Notes under the pieces: model-generated
What the model was told of the DNA's origin: nothing
Seen by the model: the letters and a program-made list of their open reading frames with translations, nothing else
Database searches by the model: none
Position numbers and translations under genes: made by a program
Origin: an uncultured Flavobacterium sp.
GTDB taxonomy: Bacteria; Bacteroidota; Bacteroidia; Flavobacteriales; Flavobacteriaceae
Length of the DNA: 64,000 nucleotides
Assembly (NCBI RefSeq): GCF_946478785.1
Contig: NZ_CAMLDD010000003.1
Coordinates: forward strand, 290,668 to 354,667
Direction: 5' to 3'
Shown here: positions 36,187 through 45,391 of the stretch, in pieces
How positions within the stretch are numbered: the first letter of the stretch is position 1
How the letters are laid out: each line of letters starts with the position of its first letter

Positions 36187-36996
36187 ATGATAGAAGATAT
36201 CGAATTGGAAACCCTTATTAATGAAGTATATGAATATTATGGTTTTGATTTTGGTAGTTATTCAAGAGCATCCTTAAAGAGACGTGTTAACAGAATATAT
36301 CAATTGGATGGATTTACTCATTTTTATGAATTTCTATCAAAAGTGAGATATGATCCTGATTATTACAAACATGTTGTGGATGAAATTACTGTAAATGTTA
36401 CCGAAATGTTTAGGGATCCGGCTTTTTATACAGTAATTCGAAATCAAATTCTTCCATTATTGGGTACAAAACCTTTTATTCGGTTATGGCATGCAGGTTG
36501 TTCCACAGGCGAAGAAGTATATTCTATGGCTATTTTATTAAAGGAAGCAGGTATACTGCATAAATCTTTAATTTATGCTACAGATATAAATGCAACAGTT
36601 CTGGAAACTGCCAAAAAAGGGATATTTCCATTGAGAATGATGAAGGAGTATTCTGAAAATTACAGGGATTCCGGAGGAAAAGAAGATTTTTCAAATTACT
36701 ATACAGCGAATTATGGTATGGCAAAATTTAACGAAGAACTATCTCAAAAAATGGTTTTTTCTCAGCATAATTTAGTTTCTGATACCTCCTTTAATGAATT
36801 CGATGTGATTTTTTGCCGAAATGTTCTGATCTATTTTGACAATGATCTGCAAAAAAGAGCCATCAATCTATTTGATGAAAGCCTGGCTATTTTAGGCTTT
36901 TTGGCTTTAGGAACAAAAGAAACCATAAAATATTCAATATCTCAAAGTAAATACAGACAATTAGATAGGGAAAAAATATGGAGAAAGATCAAATAA
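36187..36996 (+). CDS. cheR: CheR-family protein-glutamate methyltransferase
   Basis: 269 residues. The N-terminal CheR helical domain has ASLKRRVNRIYQ. The SAM site is WHAGCSTGEE (101-110), and the family box FCRNVLIYFD lies at 209-218. It methylates Glu side chains of chemoreceptors, or of an alternative partner, with SAM. No methyl-accepting protein is encoded in the window. The stop overlaps the following CheB gene by 19 bases, so they are translationally coupled. Confidence 0.94.
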   Translation: MIEDIELETLINEVYEYYGFDFGSYSRASLKRRVNRIYQLDGFTHFYEFLSKVRYDPDYYKHVVDEITVNVTEMFRDPAFYTVIRNQILPLLGTKPFIRLWHAGCSTGEEVYSMAILLKEAGILHKSLIYATDINATVLETAKKGIFPLRMMKEYSENYRDSGGKEDFSNYYTANYGMAKFNEELSQKMVFSQHNLVSDTSFNEFDVIFCRNVLIYFDNDLQKRAINLFDESLAILGFLALGTKETIKYSISQSKYRQLDREKIWRKIK

Positions 36997-37562
36997 ATCC
37001 AAATTTTAAAGTAGTGATTATAGGTGGTTCTGCCGGAAGTTTAAATGTACTAATGCAGATTTTACCTCATTTGCCTGTAATTAAATCTTTTGCTATTGTA
37101 ATTGTTGTACATCGAAAAAGTACTGATGAACAGACTTTAGAAGAGCTTATTACATTAAAATCTATCATCAAAGTAAAAAGAGTTGAAGACAAAACGCCTC
37201 TGTCACCGGGATTTATTTTTGTAGCACCATCTAACTACCATTTATTATTTGAAAAAAACAATACGCTCTCTCTTGACACCTCAGAAAAAGTAAATTATAG
37301 CAGGCCAAGTATTGATGTATGTTTTGAGTCGGCTGCAGAGGTATATAAAAATCAATTAATAGGAATCTTATTGTCCGGTTCCAATTCTGATGGTACCGAG
37401 GGTTTAAAAGCGATTCAAAAAGAAGGAGGAACCATTATCGTTCAGGATCCAAAATCTGCCGACATGGCTTTTATGCCTTATAATGCCATCCAAAACACAA
37501 CACCTGATTTTGTCTTAGATATTCAGGAAATACTAAAATTTATACTTTCAATAGATAATTAA
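36978..37562 (+). CDS. cheB: CheB-type methylesterase domain protein without receiver
   Basis: 194 residues, the methylesterase domain only, without the N-terminal receiver of classical CheB. The catalytic triad is Ser18 (GGSAGS), His45 (VVHRKS) and Asp138 (SGSNSDGTEG), with spacing as in the family. It reverses CheR methylation by hydrolysing glutamyl esters or deamidating Gln. It overlaps cheR by 19 bases and is the last gene of the signalling operon. The single-domain regulator and hybrid kinase in the operon probably replace the missing receiver. Confidence 0.93.
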   Translation: MEKDQINPNFKVVIIGGSAGSLNVLMQILPHLPVIKSFAIVIVVHRKSTDEQTLEELITLKSIIKVKRVEDKTPLSPGFIFVAPSNYHLLFEKNNTLSLDTSEKVNYSRPSIDVCFESAAEVYKNQLIGILLSGSNSDGTEGLKAIQKEGGTIIVQDPKSADMAFMPYNAIQNTTPDFVLDIQEILKFILSIDN

Positions 37563-37679
37563 TTTTAAGAACTCTATTAATCAATTTACATTTATATAAC
37601 TTTAGCTTTTTCACATATTTACGATGCAGAATTATTAATTTGCAATCGTTTTTAAGAAAAGTAATTTATAAAGCTATTG

Positions 37680-39371
37680 ATGAATTTACCTGTTTATGTT
37701 CTAGGTACCGGGCTTTCACACAACGGATCGGCTGTTTTACTAAAAGACGGACGTGTTTGTGTAGGCATTGAAAAAGAGCGGTTAAGCCGAATTAAACATG
37801 ATGGAGGTAATGATAATTTGGCGATTCAGTATTGTCTTGATGCAGAAGGAATTGAATTAAAAGATATTTCTCTTGTGGTGCAGTGCGCCAATTTTGATAT
37901 TCCGGATCGTAATAAATATAAAGGAACAAGACTTTTTGCAGACGCAAATGATTTAAAAATTATTGATATTTCGCATCATCTAGCACATGCATATAGTGCT
38001 GTCGGAACCTGTTCTTTTTCAGAATGTGCGGTTATGGTTATTGATGGCTGTGGAAGTCCGCTTGATCAATTTCTAAAATTACATCCTGAACAAATACATT
38101 TTATCAGCCCTGAAATTCTCAATGAAATTCAGATGGTTTGTGAGAAAGATAGTTTTTACCATTTTGACGGAAAAAAACTAACTCCTTTAGTGAAGGATTT
38201 TAGTATAATGGCAGAAAAATCAGATAGCTTATTTTCGCTTCCTACGACCCAGCATTCTATCGGAGGTTTTTATGCTTCGGTTAGCCATTATGTTTTTGGG
38301 GATATGGATGATGTAGGTAAATTAATGGGACTTGCACCATTTGGGAATTCAGGAATTTACGATTTTGAAGCCTTTGAATTCGGATCAGGTAATCTGTATG
38401 TAAATGAAAACTGGAAAAAACAATTTACAAACCCGTCAAAAGGATATGAGTATTTCAAAAATAATTTTGATTATTATGCAAATGTTGCAAAATGGGCACA
38501 GGAACAGGTTGAAAAAGCGGTTTTAAAATGCATTCAAAACAGATTGGATATATTCCCTCATAAAAACTTATGTTATTCAGGCGGTGTAGCGCTTAATGCA
38601 GTGGCAAATGCAAAACTTCTGGACAGTAAAATAGTAGAAAATATTTATTTTGAACCCGCTGCTGCAGATAATGGTCTGGCGTTAGGTTGTGCTTTTTATG
38701 GTTGGTTAGAATATTTAAAAATGCCAAAAGTTACTCATAATGGAAGTACCTGTTTTGGTAAAACTTATAGTAGTTTCGAAATTGAAACAGCATTTAACAA
38801 AAATAAAAAATACAGTCCTACCATATTTTCTGATGAAAATGATCTGGTAAATTATTGTGCCGAAAAATTAAATCAGGGAAAAACAATTGCCTGGTTCCAG
38901 TCGGGATCTGAATTTGGGCCACGTTCCCTGGGTCGAAGAAGCATTTTAGCACATCCGGGAATCGGGAATATGAAAGATCATATCAATCTGAATATCAAAT
39001 TCAGGGAAGATTTTCGTCCGTTTGCACCAGCTGTATTAAAAGAAAAAGTGGGAGAATATTTTTTAAACGGAAGAAATAGTCCCTATATGATTTTGGTTGA
39101 TAAAACTCGGCCGGAGTATGTAGAAAAGCTTAATAACACAACCCATCGCGATGGTTCTGCACGTGTACAGACTGTTGAAGAAAAATGGAATCCAAAGTTT
39201 GCCAAATTGCTTGCTGCCTTTTATCAACAAAGCGGAATTGCAGTTCTACTTAATACAAGCCTGAACAAAAAAGGTATGCCAATCGTTGAAACTCCCGAGG
39301 AGGCAATTCATTTATTTGAAATTACGGCTTTGGATATTTTGGTTATGGAAAATTATGTAATAGAAAAGTAA
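37680..39371 (+). CDS. NodU/TobZ-type O-carbamoyltransferase
   Basis: 563 residues from ATG 37680; a TTG directly before it is in frame but less likely. The N-terminal ASKHA-like fold has GTGLSHNGSAVLL and EKERLSRIKHDG. HHLAHAYSAVGTC is the metal-binding part. The C-terminal YrdC-like carbamoyl domain has FGPRSLGRRSILAHPG and FREDFRPFAPAVL. It uses carbamoyl phosphate and ATP to carbamoylate a hydroxyl of a small molecule or polysaccharide; the substrate is not shown. It is convergent with the hydroxylase operon (7-bp gap). Confidence 0.95.
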   Translation: MNLPVYVLGTGLSHNGSAVLLKDGRVCVGIEKERLSRIKHDGGNDNLAIQYCLDAEGIELKDISLVVQCANFDIPDRNKYKGTRLFADANDLKIIDISHHLAHAYSAVGTCSFSECAVMVIDGCGSPLDQFLKLHPEQIHFISPEILNEIQMVCEKDSFYHFDGKKLTPLVKDFSIMAEKSDSLFSLPTTQHSIGGFYASVSHYVFGDMDDVGKLMGLAPFGNSGIYDFEAFEFGSGNLYVNENWKKQFTNPSKGYEYFKNNFDYYANVAKWAQEQVEKAVLKCIQNRLDIFPHKNLCYSGGVALNAVANAKLLDSKIVENIYFEPAAADNGLALGCAFYGWLEYLKMPKVTHNGSTCFGKTYSSFEIETAFNKNKKYSPTIFSDENDLVNYCAEKLNQGKTIAWFQSGSEFGPRSLGRRSILAHPGIGNMKDHINLNIKFREDFRPFAPAVLKEKVGEYFLNGRNSPYMILVDKTRPEYVEKLNNTTHRDGSARVQTVEEKWNPKFAKLLAAFYQQSGIAVLLNTSLNKKGMPIVETPEEAIHLFEITALDILVMENYVIEK

Positions 39372-39378
39372 ATTGAAT

Positions 39379-40068
39379 TTATTCTAAATCTTTTAAAATT
39401 TGATTTGCGATTGGAAGATTCATACGTTTTAATTCGGCAATCATAAGTCTTTTTTCTTCTTCTGAAGTTTCTGTAGTAGCTTTTATAAAATCATTTTGAT
39501 CAGCCTCTTTGAAAAATAAGTTATCAGTCCATTCATTTCGAAGTCCGTCAATGACAAGATGAATTCGGTCTTCAGTTCCACGATTTGCTACCGAATGGAT
39601 GAAATTGGCATCAATATACCAGCATTCTCCTTCATTCATTATCAGTCGATTGCCATCTAATATAAATTCAACTTCATTATTTGTAATAATAGGGATGTGT
39701 AATCTGAAACAGCCATCTTCGTACCCCAGACAATTATCGCTATGTGGTTTAACTTCGGCGCCAACATCTAATTTTAATAAACGGACTGCCGTTTTTTCAA
39801 ATAAAAAGCTATCCAGAATTTCTTTAAAGTAAGTACAGGAATCCAGAATTTCGGTAGGAACAAGTTTTTCATTACCGCTTGGTAAAGCAAAAATTGAATC
39901 TGATTTCCCGTTTTGTGACATTAAGGCAATTGAAGTCCATTTTCCTGTATAATCATTTGTATTATAATGATTTTTCCAGTTTTTGTTAATGATTTTATGG
40001 ACATCATTTTTAAGTCTTTCAGTGTCAAAAAACAATGGAAATTTGATATAACGTACTAATTTATCCAT
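39379..40068 (-). CDS. Aspartyl/asparaginyl beta-hydroxylase-type dioxygenase
   Basis: 229 residues. The Fe(II)/2-oxoglutarate core shows EVKPHSDNCLGYEDG, giving His109 and Asp111, then FRLHIPI, and the second His158 in ANFIHSVANRG followed by RIHLVIDG. That is the HxD...H triad of the Asp_Arg_Hydrox family. The substrate is unknown; small-molecule relatives act in peptide and siderophore pathways. It is the last gene of a tight three-gene operon (3-bp gap), convergent with the carbamoyltransferase. Confidence 0.88.
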   Translation of the reverse strand: MDKLVRYIKFPLFFDTERLKNDVHKIINKNWKNHYNTNDYTGKWTSIALMSQNGKSDSIFALPSGNEKLVPTEILDSCTYFKEILDSFLFEKTAVRLLKLDVGAEVKPHSDNCLGYEDGCFRLHIPIITNNEVEFILDGNRLIMNEGECWYIDANFIHSVANRGTEDRIHLVIDGLRNEWTDNLFFKEADQNDFIKATTETSEEEKRLMIAELKRMNLPIANQILKDLE

Positions 40069-40071
40069 AAT

Positions 40072-40578
40072 CTAATCTCTTAGCCATTTTAGCATTTTCG
40101 GAAATGCTTCTTTGCCTTCTTTCGTAGCACGTTCTTTTCCTAAACTAAGTCCGGTCCATTCCAGAAAAGGCAATCCGATATAAGTTTCATTAGTGAAATT
40201 TGAAATCAGCCATTCCGACTCATTTTTGTATCCATTTGGGTGAAATACAAATTCAACAGGTAATTCTAAATGTTTTGCAGCTGCAAAAGACCAAAGGATT
40301 GCGCCCATTTCTTCGCCTTGTGTAGGCCAGTCTGAAGACATGTCATTAGTACCTGCAATTTTTCTTTCAGCCGATGTTGTTACTGCAAGATGACCGGCTT
40401 CGTGCAGAATATCACCCGGATACAATAATTTTTCAAAATCAATATAAAGACAATTTGGCCCCAAACTCAAACCCGGCAAAAAAGATGTTTTCAGTTCTTT
40501 TTCCGCTATATCAATTCCAATTTCCTTTAAGAATGACAGGACTTTTTCTAATTCGGGTGATTGGTTTTTTATTGTCAT
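40072..40578 (-). CDS. HEXXH-motif hypothetical metalloprotein
   Basis: 168 residues, no signal peptide. An HEXXH zinc motif is seen in HEAGH (59-63), followed 25 residues later by GEEMGAILW, which could supply a third ligand. No family name is recognised. The motif suggests a zinc metalloprotease or other zinc hydrolase, but the protein is small and soluble. Gaps of 3 and 6 bp join it to the hydroxylase and the PP-loop gene in one operon. Confidence 0.75.
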   Translation of the reverse strand: MTIKNQSPELEKVLSFLKEIGIDIAEKELKTSFLPGLSLGPNCLYIDFEKLLYPGDILHEAGHLAVTTSAERKIAGTNDMSSDWPTQGEEMGAILWSFAAAKHLELPVEFVFHPNGYKNESEWLISNFTNETYIGLPFLEWTGLSLGKERATKEGKEAFPKMLKWLRD

Positions 40579-40584
40579 GATAAA

Positions 40585-41355
40585 TTAATTAGGAATTAAA
40601 TCTGTATACCAAAACCCATAATCAAAAGCATCAGAAGCATTCGTATCGCAGGCTGTATTTGATGATTCCTGATTTTTAGGTTTTTCATATTTACGATGTA
40701 CCGTTTCCCCAATTTCGAAATTTATAGGTTGCGAAAAAATGGGACCATCAAAGGTAAAAGTATGAAACTCTCCATTTTCACCGCATACATCTACATTTCC
40801 GGGTAAATCGTCAATAAAATCCTGATCTATAATTCGGCCAACAAAACTTTTGTCAAGAAAACGCTCGTTGACACAAACTACAATTGTCTTAAATCCTAAA
40901 CTGATAAACTCCTGAATCAAATCGTATGTTGGGATTTTCCATAATGGAAATTCAGCTTCAAAACCAATTTCGGCTAATTTATCTTCACGGTATTTCCGCA
41001 AATCTTCCAGAAAAATATCTCCAAAAACCGAATGTGTAATGTCTTGTTTTTTTAATTCGGACATTGTTTCAGTCATGACATTTTCATAAACTTCCATAGT
41101 GGGCATCTCAGGAATCTGCATTATTTTTAAAGGTAAACCAATACTTTTGGCCTGAGCTTCCAGCAATTCTGTCCGGACGCCGTGCATAGAAATTCGCTGA
41201 TATTGCTGGTTGACACTTGTTAATAGACATTCTATTTTAAAATCAGGATTTTGAAGTATTTTGTATAAAGCCAGAGCAGAATCCTTTCCGCTGCTCCAGT
41301 TAAATAGGGCTTTTTTAGGTGTTAACACGATTGTATAATTTTCTAATGTAAACAT
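40585..41355 (-). CDS. Dph6-like PP-loop ATP pyrophosphatase
   Basis: 256 residues with the PP-loop SSGKDS (21-26) in KKALFNWSSGKDSALALYK. The Dph6/diphthine-ammonia-ligase style also shows in MHGVRTELLEAQAKSIGLP and GENGEFHTFTFDGPIF. Eukaryotic and archaeal Dph6 amidates diphthine on EF2, but bacteria lack diphthamide, so the bacterial substrate is unknown. It is first in the operon with the HEAGH protein and the hydroxylase. Confidence 0.88.
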   Translation of the reverse strand: MFTLENYTIVLTPKKALFNWSSGKDSALALYKILQNPDFKIECLLTSVNQQYQRISMHGVRTELLEAQAKSIGLPLKIMQIPEMPTMEVYENVMTETMSELKKQDITHSVFGDIFLEDLRKYREDKLAEIGFEAEFPLWKIPTYDLIQEFISLGFKTIVVCVNERFLDKSFVGRIIDQDFIDDLPGNVDVCGENGEFHTFTFDGPIFSQPINFEIGETVHRKYEKPKNQESSNTACDTNASDAFDYGFWYTDLIPN

Positions 41356-41384
41356 ACAAATTTCATTCGATTTGTTGATGAAAC

Positions 41385-41584
41385 CTTTGTAACTTTGGAT
41401 TTCTTACTCATAAAAATCTATACCCAGCATATTGAGAAATGTAGAGAATCATCGCGGAGACGCACTGCTGTGCGCCTCTACGGAAAATCAATCGGGAACA
41501 AAATTATCCCGAAAAATACAATTCGATTTCATCATTTATAGCCATTTTTATATCTGTAACTTTGTAACTTTGGATTTCTTACTC
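41385..41584. repeat. Degenerate RAYT fragment between 25-bp direct repeats
   Basis: A perfect 25-bp direct repeat (41385-41409 and 41560-41584, containing TAACTTTG) brackets about 150 bp. The segment 41422-41560 aligns with 41921-42049 inside the transposase gene, including the REP hairpin, with scattered mismatches and one insertion of about 15 bp. It has no ORF. It looks like the remnant of an earlier transposase copy or a recombined duplication. Confidence 0.75.
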
Positions 41585-41594
41585 TTTAAAATAT

Positions 41595-42203
41595 ATGCCT
41601 TTATTTAAAAACAAATACAAAACAGAATCAAATAGGCTCAAAAATTGGGATTATTCTAATGAAGGAATTTATTTTATTACAATTGTAACTCAAAACAGAG
41701 AATCTATTTTTGGATATATTGAAGAAGATAAAATGATTTTAAATGAGAACGGGCAAATTGTTGAAAACGAACTTTTAAAATCAATTACAATTAGAAAAAA
41801 TTGGTTTTTTCATAATTGGGTTGTCATGCCTAATCATATACATTTGTTGATTGAAATTCAAAATATAAATCAAATTTTGACCAAAGAGTATATTGTAGAG
41901 ACGCACAGCTGTGCGTCTCCACCCAGCATATCGACAATCATTGCGGAGACGCACTGCTGTGCGTCTCTACAGAAAAACGAATCGGGATCAAAATTATCAC
42001 GAAAACCCAATTCAATTTCATCATTTGTGGCAATTTTTAAATCTGTTACCACTAAACAAATAAACGGATTTGATACAATTTGGCAATCCAACTACCACGA
42101 TCATATTGTTCGTAATTATAAAACATTTGATAAAATTTATCAATACATAAAAAGCAATCCGGGAAACTGGAATACTGATTCTATAAATCCAAATTTTAAA
42201 TGA
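41595..42203 (+). mobile_element. REP-associated tyrosine transposase (RAYT, Y1/HUH family)
   Basis: 202-residue coding sequence. The IS200/Y1 fold is marked by GIYFITIVTQNRESIF near the N-terminus, the HUH pair in MPNHIHLLIEI and the C-terminal Tyr helix KIYQYIKSNPGNW. Two REP-type hairpins (41898-41919, a perfect 22-bp palindrome, and 41947-41966) are read in frame and encode an insert (residues about 101-126, with ETHSCASP and ETHCCASL) between the core and the C-terminal helix. The stop overlaps the next ATG. RAYTs move or maintain REP repeats; activity of this copy is not known. Confidence 0.88.
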
Positions 42204-44266
42204 AATACATCCTATTATTTATTACCAGCTTTGTTTTTGCTCAACAAACCCAATTTGTCGATTTTAAATCGGTGTCCGGTCAACTATCTTTAAATGCTGA
42301 TGAAAAATCCGTTTCAGGTGCTGTTGACTATCAGTTTGAAATTTTGAAACCTGTTGATACCATTAAAATTGATGCTAAAAACATGGAGTTTACAAAAGTC
42401 GCACTCAATCAAAAAGAAGTTGTTTTCATTAACACGGGCAAACAATTGCAAATCGTTTATGGTTTTCAAAAAGGAAAAAATCAGTTGACTTTTGAATATA
42501 AGGTGAAACCGAAACAGGCTTTGTATTTCGTAGATATTGAGAATTCAGAAGTACAAATCTGGACACAGGGGCAGGGAAGGTACACAAGCAATTGGTTTCC
42601 GAGTTTTGATGATGTGAATGAAAAAGTAATTTTCAATTTAGGAATTACCTATGATAAAAATTATCAGGTTGTTTCGAACGGAATTTTAAAAGAAAAAACG
42701 GAGAATAACAATCAATTTCATTGGCAATACAAAATGGAGAATCCAATGAGTTCTTATTTATTGATGCTTGCCATTGGAAAGTTTGACAAAAAAGAGTTCA
42801 AATCAAAATCTAAAATTCCGTTAGAATATTATTTAGAGCCTAAAGATGCAAATCGTTTTGAACCTACCTACAGATATTCTAAACGTGTTTTCGACTTTTT
42901 GGAGAAGGAAATAGGAGTAAAATATCCATGGAAAATCTACAGGCAAATTCCGGTTCGGGATTTTTTGTATGCAGGAATGGAAAACACAACGACAACGCTT
43001 TTTTCTACACGTTACGTTATAGATTCCATTGGTTTTGAAGATCGAAATTACACTAATGTTGATGCTCATGAATTGGCCCATCATTGGTTTGGAGATTTGG
43101 TAACAGCTGAGAGCAGCACTCATCATTGGCTTCAGGAAGGTTTTGCTACTTATTATGCCTTACTGGCAGAAAGAGAAATTTTTGGAGATGATTATTTTTA
43201 TTCGAAATTATACGATACGGCACAACAACTTAAGTTTGCTTCCAGAACCGATTCGATTCCGGTTTTGAATGCTAAGGCCAGCTCTTTGACTTTTTACGAA
43301 AAAGGTGCGTGGACATTATTTGTTTTGCACGAATCGATTGGTGACAAGGCTTTTAAAAAAGCCATAAAAAGTTATTTAAAGAAATATGCTTATCAAACAG
43401 TCCATACACAAAATTTCTTTGATGAGATTAGAAAAGTATCCGATTTTGATGTTGAAAAATTTCAGAAAACCTGGTTAGAAACAACCGCTTTTGATACACC
43501 CACTGCCAATGCTTTGTTGAGTAAAAACAAAGCAGTCAAGGCTCGTTTGGAAGTTGATAGATTAAAAAAAACACTATTGGCTGAAAAGCAGGATTATTTT
43601 TTAAAAATTTTAAATTCAGATATATATCAATCTGTAAAAGAATCAGTTATAAATCAAGTTGCATCTGAAAAATACGAAGCCAAAAAAGTGCTTTTGACAG
43701 CTGCCTTAAGCACTAATAACACTAAGGTTCGTCAGGCTGTAGCTGAAAATTTTTCAAATATCCCGGAAGATTTCAAAATGCAATATGAAACCCTATTAGA
43801 GGATAAATCTTATCAGACACAGGAAATAGCTCTTTATTTCTTGTGGAAGAGTTTTCCTGAAAACCGCCATGCATATCTTGACCAAACTAAAAACCGGATT
43901 GGTTTCAACGACTATAATCTGCGTACTTTATGGCTTTCCTTAGCATTATCTACAACTAATTACAGTGATAATCCGGAGGCATTAATTTCAGAACTAATTG
44001 CCTTTTCTTCTACAAAATATGAAGCAACTACAAGACAAAACGCACTCGAGAAGCTAATTGCTTTTAAAATTATTAACGATCAGGTTTTGAGTAATTTAGT
44101 TGGTGCTACAACACACCATATGTGGCAATTTTCGAAATTTGGAAGAGATACAATTCGATTATTATTAAAAAATCCTGAAATGCGTGCATCGTTTAATAGA
44201 ATTTTGACTAATTTGACCCCCGATGAACAATTTCAATTGAATCGCTTGCTTTCAGAAAAAAGTTAG
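42200..44266 (+). CDS. M1 family aminopeptidase
   Basis: 688 residues with a signal peptide (MKYILLFITSFVFAQ). GMENTTTTLF is the substrate-anchoring loop of the M1 family. The zinc motif is HELAHHWFG (His290, Glu291, His294) with Glu313 in LQEGFATYY. It cleaves N-terminal residues from peptides outside the cytosol. The start ATG overlaps the transposase stop by 4 bases, so the RAYT inserted at, or read into, this gene's own translation start. The family length is normal for Bacteroidota. Confidence 0.95.
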   Translation: MKYILLFITSFVFAQQTQFVDFKSVSGQLSLNADEKSVSGAVDYQFEILKPVDTIKIDAKNMEFTKVALNQKEVVFINTGKQLQIVYGFQKGKNQLTFEYKVKPKQALYFVDIENSEVQIWTQGQGRYTSNWFPSFDDVNEKVIFNLGITYDKNYQVVSNGILKEKTENNNQFHWQYKMENPMSSYLLMLAIGKFDKKEFKSKSKIPLEYYLEPKDANRFEPTYRYSKRVFDFLEKEIGVKYPWKIYRQIPVRDFLYAGMENTTTTLFSTRYVIDSIGFEDRNYTNVDAHELAHHWFGDLVTAESSTHHWLQEGFATYYALLAEREIFGDDYFYSKLYDTAQQLKFASRTDSIPVLNAKASSLTFYEKGAWTLFVLHESIGDKAFKKAIKSYLKKYAYQTVHTQNFFDEIRKVSDFDVEKFQKTWLETTAFDTPTANALLSKNKAVKARLEVDRLKKTLLAEKQDYFLKILNSDIYQSVKESVINQVASEKYEAKKVLLTAALSTNNTKVRQAVAENFSNIPEDFKMQYETLLEDKSYQTQEIALYFLWKSFPENRHAYLDQTKNRIGFNDYNLRTLWLSLALSTTNYSDNPEALISELIAFSSTKYEATTRQNALEKLIAFKIINDQVLSNLVGATTHHMWQFSKFGRDTIRLLLKNPEMRASFNRILTNLTPDEQFQLNRLLSEKS

Positions 44267-44412
44267 AAGTTTCATGTCATTCGCATCTATCAAAGTATGT
44301 TGACTGTACAATTTATAAATGATAAATTTAAAAAGAATAAGATTATAGAATTTCAGTAATGGGTTATATAGACCATAAAACTTATAACTCATAACTCATA
44401 ACCCCAAATAAT

Positions 44413-45318
44413 ATGAGAGCATTGGTTATTTCCGGTGGCGGTAGTAAAGGCGCTTTTGCCGGTGGTGTTGCCCAGTATTTATTACAAATTAAAAAACATG
44501 AATACGATTTACTTTTAGGAACTTCTACGGGAAGTTTGCTTATTCCGCATCTGGCTCTCGGAAATATCGAAAAAATCCACTCGGTTTATACGAATGTAAA
44601 CATGTCCAAGATATTTAATATCTGCCCTTTTGTTGTAAAGGTTAAAGACGGTGTGGATATTGTGACCATTAATCACTTCAATGTTTTACGCCAGTTTATT
44701 AAAGGGAAAAGAACTTTTGGTGAAAGCAAAGGATTGAAGAAATACATAAAAAGTAATTTTTCTATTTCGGATTTCAACCAATTAAAAAAGTTAAAAAAAG
44801 ATGTTGTCATTACCGTAACCAATTTTACAACAAATGAAGCAGAGTATAAATCGGTTAAAGATTGTACTTATGATGAATTTTGTGAATGGTCCTGGATTTC
44901 CAGTAATTATGTACCTTTTATGAGTCTGGTCGAAAAAAATAATTTCGAGTATGGCGACGGCGGCTTTTCGAGTTTGGTACCTATTCGCGAAGCGATCAAT
45001 CGCGGAGCTACTGAAATAGACGTTATTATTCTGGAAACAGAAGTTAATATGGAAAAAACCGTTATTGGAAAAAATCCGTTTTCACTAATGATTGATTTAT
45101 TTAGAATTGCTCTGGATCAGGTTGAAAAACATGATATTGCTATAGGAAAACTGATAGCAAACAATAAAAACGTAAAACTTAATTTATATTATACCCCTAC
45201 GAAACTAACTAATAATGCCTTGATTTTTAATAAAGATGTTATGAAAACATGGTGGGAACAAGGGTATGAATATGCTCAGAATAAGTCTGAGATTATGAGT
45301 GATAATAAAGTTTATTAA
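44413..45318 (+). CDS. Patatin-like phospholipase
   Basis: 301 residues. The oxyanion loop is SGGGSKGAFAGG (about 7-18), the nucleophile GTSTGS (about residue 41-46) and the Asp in YGDGGFSSLVP. No signal peptide or membrane anchor is seen, so it is probably cytosolic. It is predicted to hydrolyse acyl lipids. It is preceded by a 146-bp gap containing short cataactcat repeats. Confidence 0.92.
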   Translation: MRALVISGGGSKGAFAGGVAQYLLQIKKHEYDLLLGTSTGSLLIPHLALGNIEKIHSVYTNVNMSKIFNICPFVVKVKDGVDIVTINHFNVLRQFIKGKRTFGESKGLKKYIKSNFSISDFNQLKKLKKDVVITVTNFTTNEAEYKSVKDCTYDEFCEWSWISSNYVPFMSLVEKNNFEYGDGGFSSLVPIREAINRGATEIDVIILETEVNMEKTVIGKNPFSLMIDLFRIALDQVEKHDIAIGKLIANNKNVKLNLYYTPTKLTNNALIFNKDVMKTWWEQGYEYAQNKSEIMSDNKVY

Positions 45319-45332
45319 TTTTAGATTTTAGA

Positions 45333-45372
45333 TTTTAGATTTCAGATTGAAAGATCAATCTGAAATCTAAAA
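45333..45372. terminator. Bidirectional terminator
   Basis: Perfect 18-bp stem ttttagatttcagattga / tcaatctgaaatctaaaa with a 4-base loop, between convergent patatin and DUF7935-type genes; preceded by ttagattttagat repeats. Confidence 0.85.
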
Positions 45373-45391
45373 TAAAATTTAAAATTGAAAT

